DNA of 16,680 bases from positions 1 through 16,680 of the forward strand of contig JAYRXX010000050.1 in the NCBI GenBank assembly GCA_041917295.1. The letters run 5' to 3'. The position numbers were made by a program, and so were the translations under genes. The notes beneath the pieces are model-generated. The model was not told where the DNA came from. It did not search any database and worked only from the letters and a program-made list of their open reading frames with translations. The number at the start of each line of letters is the position of its first letter. Position 1 is the first letter of the stretch. The stretch comes from JADKHR01 sp041917295. GTDB lineage: Bacteria > Elusimicrobiota > Elusimicrobia > FEN-1173. Of this stretch, positions 14,409 through 16,680 are shown one piece after another.

Positions 14409-15431
14409 TTATTTTATTCCCAGGGCCTCCGGGAGGCCGAAGAGAAGATTCATGTTTTGCACCGCCTGGCCCGACGCGCCCTTGAACAAGTTATCAAGCG
14501 CGGCCAACACCACCACCCGGCGGTTTCGTTCATCGACGGCGACGTTGATGTCGACGTAGTTCGTCCCCGCGGTGTCTTTCGTTTGAGGCCAGCGGCCCTC
14601 CGGGAGCAGGCGGACAAACCGTTCCCCGCCGAAATCCTCCTCAAAGGCCCGCCGCACCGCGGCGGTGGTCATTTTCTTTTTCAATGTCCCGTAAGCGGTG
14701 ACCAAAATGCCCCGGGTCATGGGGACCAAGTGGGGCACAAACGTCAGCGACTGGGTTTGGCCGGACTGGTCCGCCAGGATTTGTTCGATTTCCGGCACGT
14801 GACGATGTTTCGCCACGGCATACGCCTGGAAATTTTCCGTCACTTCGCAATACAGGTACATCGGGTCCAGTTTTTTCCCCGCCCCCGACGTGCCGGACTT
14901 GGCGTCCACCACCACCGACCCCGGGACCATTACTTTTCTCCGGACCAGGGGCGTCAACGCCAAGATCGTGGCGGTCGCGTAACAGCCGGGGTTCGCGACG
15001 AGCGGCGATCCCGGGATTTCTTTGCGATACAGTTCCGGGAGACCGTACACGGCCTTTTTCAACAACGACGGCGACGCGTGTTTGACTTTATACCACGCCT
15101 CGTAGGTTTTGACGTTTTTAAGACGGAAATCGGCGGACAGATCGATGGCTTTTTTCCCCTGGGCCACGAAATCGGCGATGTTTTTGCTTCCCACGCCGTG
15201 GGGGAGGGCGAAAAAGGCCACGTCGCAAGTGGAAGCCAGACGTTTCGCGTCGTAGGATTCGAGCGTGAGGTCCAGCCTCCCCCGCAAAAAGGGATGGACA
15301 TCCCCCAGTTGTTGGCCGGGCCGGGAATGGGAGATGACGTCGGTCACCCGCACGTCCGGATGGCCTAACAAAATTTTCAGCAATTCGCCGCCGGTGTATC
15401 CGGTGGCGCCCACAACAGCGGCACGAATCAT
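14409..15431 (-). CDS. argC: N-acetyl-gamma-glutamyl-phosphate reductase
   Basis: NADPH-dependent reduction of N-acetylglutamyl-phosphate to the semialdehyde, third step of arginine synthesis. The 340-residue protein has the nucleotide-binding GATGYTGGELLKIL (8-21), the catalytic Cys150 in VANPGCYATA, and the active-site His region VAKHRHVPEI. SGTSGAGKK and PHLVPMTRGI are family hallmarks. It is the standard (type 1) form by length. The ATG at 15431 overlaps the rsmI stop as ATGA, with a G-rich run (GGGGGA) 7 bases upstream. It precedes the zinc-ribbon gene and argJ. The argB, argD and other arginine genes are not in the window. Confidence 0.97.
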   Translation of the reverse strand: MIRAAVVGATGYTGGELLKILLGHPDVRVTDVISHSRPGQQLGDVHPFLRGRLDLTLESYDAKRLASTCDVAFFALPHGVGSKNIADFVAQGKKAIDLSADFRLKNVKTYEAWYKVKHASPSLLKKAVYGLPELYRKEIPGSPLVANPGCYATATILALTPLVRRKVMVPGSVVVDAKSGTSGAGKKLDPMYLYCEVTENFQAYAVAKHRHVPEIEQILADQSGQTQSLTFVPHLVPMTRGILVTAYGTLKKKMTTAAVRRAFEEDFGGERFVRLLPEGRWPQTKDTAGTNYVDINVAVDERNRRVVVLAALDNLFKGASGQAVQNMNLLFGLPEALGIK

Positions 15432-16108
15432 GATTTTTCCCCCAACTGGGGCGCGACGACCACGGTGATCTCGCCCAGGATTTTATCACGGTGTTTCAAC
15501 ACCGCCGCGACCTCGGACAGCCGCCCGCGGATAAACTCTTCATGTATTTTAGTTAATTCCCGCGCCACTGAGGCGGGAACGTCCCCGTAAACGGACAAGG
15601 CCATTTCAAGGGCCGCCACCACCCGGTGGGGCGATTCGTAAAAAACGACCGTCCGATCTTTGCCCGCCGCTTCCAGGTCCCGGCAAAACCGCCCGGGCCG
15701 GCGGGGCAAAAACCCCAAAAAGGTGAACTGGTCCCAAGGAAGACCCGACCCCGCGAGGGCGGTCAACAGAGCCGACGGACCCGGGACAGGAACCACCGCA
15801 ATGCCCCGTGCCACCGCCAACGGAACCAACCGCCCGCCCGGGTCGGAAAGGCCCGGCGTGCCCGCGTCCGTCACCAGGGCCAAATCTTCCCCCGCCGCGA
15901 GCCGGTCCACCAAGGCGGGCGCAACGCGACCGTGGACATGCTCATCGTAACGCACGAGAGGTTTTTCCAGATTGAGATGACGAAGAAGTTGCCCGGTTCG
16001 GCGGGTGTCTTCCGCCACCACCGCCGATACCCGGGCCAGGGTTTCCTTAGCCCGTTCGGTGACATCCTTCAAATTCCCAATCGGTGTGGAAACAAGAAAC
16101 AACGCCAC
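15428..16108 (-). CDS. rsmI: 16S rRNA (cytidine-1402-2'-O)-methyltransferase, short form
   Basis: A SAM-dependent methyltransferase of the tetrapyrrole-methylase fold that methylates the ribose of C1402 in the decoding centre. Motifs are STPIGNLKDVTERA (7-20), AEDTRRTGQLLRHL (32-45), LVTDAGTPGLSDPG (78-91), VPGPSALLTALAGSGLP (108-124), FLGFLPRR (130-137) and YESPHR. At 226 residues it is shorter than the common 270-290 form. It ends just after the core (GEITVVVAP), so the small C-terminal domain is absent. The GTG at 16108 has GGAGG 6 bases upstream. It is the first gene of the arg group, with a promoter and a terminator-like hairpin in its leader. Confidence 0.95.
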   Translation of the reverse strand: MALFLVSTPIGNLKDVTERAKETLARVSAVVAEDTRRTGQLLRHLNLEKPLVRYDEHVHGRVAPALVDRLAAGEDLALVTDAGTPGLSDPGGRLVPLAVARGIAVVPVPGPSALLTALAGSGLPWDQFTFLGFLPRRPGRFCRDLEAAGKDRTVVFYESPHRVVAALEMALSVYGDVPASVARELTKIHEEFIRGRLSEVAAVLKHRDKILGEITVVVAPQLGEKS

Positions 16109-16132
16109 GCAATTCCTCCCGCCCGTTCTGTC

Positions 16133-16156
16133 AAAAAAAAACCCGGATTCCCCGGG
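16133..16156 (-). terminator. Intrinsic terminator-like hairpin in the rsmI leader
   Basis: On the minus strand CCCGG (16156-16152), loop GGAAT, CCGGG (16146-16142) is followed at once by nine T (16141-16133). The stem is short but all G-C. It lies about 10 bp after the predicted rsmI start of transcription and 24 bp before the gene. It is either a leader attenuator or the terminator of a transcript from further right; no minus-strand gene is seen there. Confidence 0.5.
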
Positions 16157-16172
16157 GCCTTGCGTTCAGATG

Positions 16173-16202
16173 ATTCTATCAAAACCCGATGAAAACTGAC
16201 GA
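16173..16202 (-). promoter_or_regulatory. Candidate promoter of rsmI-argC
   Basis: On the minus strand TCGTCA (16202-16197, 4 of 6) and TAGAAT (16178-16173, 5 of 6) are 18 bp apart. Transcription would begin near 16166, about 58 bases before the GTG of rsmI. It is the best match in the gap between rsmI and the divergent tRNA promoter. Confidence 0.4.
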
Positions 16203-16220
16203 AACCCGCTGTCTTGGGCT

Positions 16221-16261
16221 AACCAATCGAACCGGATTGCAGCAGGACCAATCGATTTGGT
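16221..16261. promoter_or_regulatory. Repeated ACCAATCGA motif upstream of the tRNA promoter
   Basis: ACCAATCGA occurs at 16222-16230 and again at 16247-16255, 25 bp apart. The second forms a palindrome ACCAA, TCGAT, TTGGT (16247-16261) that touches the -35 of the tRNA promoter. Two spaced copies in a divergent intergenic region suggest a protein site, but this is unproven. Confidence 0.3.
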
Positions 16262-16289
16262 TGCGCCCTTTCCGTCCCCGTGCTAGAAT
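16261..16289 (+). promoter_or_regulatory. Sigma70-type promoter of tRNA-Ser
   Basis: TTGCGC (16261-16266) and TAGAAT (16284-16289) are separated by exactly 17 bp, giving a start near 16296. Without the intervening repeat the tRNA would begin about 18 bp downstream, as the partial tRNA copy at 16314 does. The actual tRNA starts at 16454. Confidence 0.6.
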
Positions 16290-16305
16290 GGGCGAGTTGC
16301 AAAAT

Positions 16306-16326
16306 TGTTTTTTGGAAAGGTGGCCG
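16306..16326 (+). repeat. Partial duplicate of the tRNA-Ser 5' end and its flank
   Basis: These 21 bp are identical to 16446-16466, 140 bp downstream. The unit is TG, a T-run, and the first 13 bases of tRNA-Ser (GGAAAGGTGGCCG). After base 16326 the tRNA sequence is replaced by a hairpin. It is therefore a broken tRNA start, not a second gene. Confidence 0.9.
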
Positions 16327-16414
16327 CCGTGCCGCTAGGCACGGTCCCAGTTTGTAGGATGGGAAGTGGGTCCTGCGTGCCGGTGGCACGCGTTTAGGAC
16401 GGGCCGTTAGGCCC
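16327..16414. repeat. Hairpin-array element inserted at the tRNA-Ser 5' end
   Basis: Four hairpins follow each other: CCGTGCC/GGCACGG with loop GCTA (16327-16344); TCCCA/TGGGA (16345-16364); a two-tier hairpin 16370-16400 with outer GTCCT/AGGAC, inner GCGTGCC/GGCACGC, loop GGT and 3' bulge GTTT; and GGGCC/GGCCC with loop GTTA (16401-16414). The last two match 12890-12935 in order and geometry. It sits between two copies of a 21-bp sequence. The right limit of the inserted segment is about 16445. Confidence 0.75.
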
Positions 16415-16453
16415 AGGCAGCCAACTCCTGGACACTTCAATTTTCTGTTTTTT

Positions 16454-16545
16454 GGAAAGGTGGCCGAGTGGCTGAAGGCAGCGGACTGCTAATCCGCTGT
16501 ATGGGGAAACCTATACCGAGGGTTCGAATCCCTCCCTTTCCGCCA
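16454..16545 (+). tRNA. tRNA-Ser, anticodon GCT (reads AGC/AGT)
   Basis: The acceptor stem GGAAAGG (16454-16460) pairs perfectly with CCTTTCC (16535-16541). The D arm has GCC/GGC. The anticodon stem GCGGA/TCCGC encloses the loop CTGCTAA, giving anticodon GCT. The long variable arm (TATGGG, GAAA, CCTATA) is typical of class II serine tRNAs. The T arm GAGGG/CCCTC encloses TTCGAAT. Discriminator G is followed by an encoded CCA (16543-16545). The 5' flank is unusual: 13 bases of the gene plus the T-run are duplicated 140 bp upstream, next to the promoter, so the precursor would carry a structured leader of about 158 bases. Confidence 0.97.
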
Positions 16546-16569
16546 TTACAGAAACCCCCCACAGGGGTC

Positions 16570-16609
16570 GAAAGGCTCAACGGCTCACGGTCGTTGGGCC
16601 TTTCTTTTT
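16570..16609 (+). terminator. Intrinsic terminator of tRNA-Ser
   Basis: GAAAGGCTCAACG (16570-16582) pairs with CGTTGGGCCTTTC (16592-16604) with a single T-G wobble, and TTTTT follows (16605-16609). It begins 25 bp after the CCA end. The remaining bases to 16680 show no recognisable feature. Confidence 0.85.
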
Positions 16610-16680
16610 CCCGATTGAAAGCTTCCCTTCCCATCCGAGACGTCGTCCCCCTCCGGCATCCAACCCCCGAACCGGGCGAA

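Noticed and set aside
16314..16326. Second tRNA gene starting at 16314
   Set aside because: Only the first 13 bases are present; there are no D, anticodon or T arms.
16437..16634. Minus-strand open frame across the tRNA-Ser gene
   Set aside because: It is antisense to the tRNA and its terminator.

Overview
The window reads as bacterial chromosomal DNA of fairly high GC, densely packed, with almost all genes on the minus strand. The lineage cannot be fixed from the sequence. A lysophospholipid-recycling fusion of the LplT/Aas kind favours a diderm (Gram-negative type) bacterium, but no ribosomal RNA or phylum marker is present. No phage, transposase or CRISPR locus was found.

Reading along the minus strand from right to left: rsmI and argC, a small zinc-ribbon gene, and argJ (arginine biosynthesis) form a tight group. 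A 208-bp array of GC-rich hairpins separates them from tsaC (tRNA threonylcarbamoyladenosine synthesis). Next come a Fic-family AMPylase gene with its own AT-rich palindromic promoter, glyA, wecA and wecB (undecaprenyl-linked glycan initiation and UDP-ManNAc supply), a three-domain MFS/PlsC/acyl-ligase fusion, and a divergent PurD-like ATP-grasp enzyme. Stop/start overlaps of the NTGA type join rsmI-argC, fic-glyA, wecA-wecB, wecB-aas and aas-purD-like. The start codon in them is ATG, GTG or TTG, so much of the cluster is probably translationally coupled.

On the left, a tail-anchored RMD1/DUF155-like gene and ndk run on the minus strand. A small secreted protein gene (plus strand) diverges from the former and overlaps the PurD-like gene tail to tail by 10 bp. 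Both divergent genes appear to have -10 boxes only 6 bp from their ATG, so they may be leaderless. On the right, a plus-strand tRNA-Ser(GCT) has a clear promoter and terminator, and diverges from rsmI.

The most interesting layer is non-coding. A family of GC-rich, tri/tetraloop hairpin cassettes occurs at three loci (1-264, 12768-12975, 16327-16414). They share an architecture (outer stem, inner stem, small loop, 3' bulge), while the stem sequences differ with pairing preserved. One copy lies inside the tRNA-Ser locus between two copies of a 21-bp sequence that includes the first 13 bases of the tRNA, as though the element inserted into the gene and rebuilt its 5' end downstream. The fic promoter with three copies of a CTTTAATAT half-site is a second candidate for unexplored regulation.
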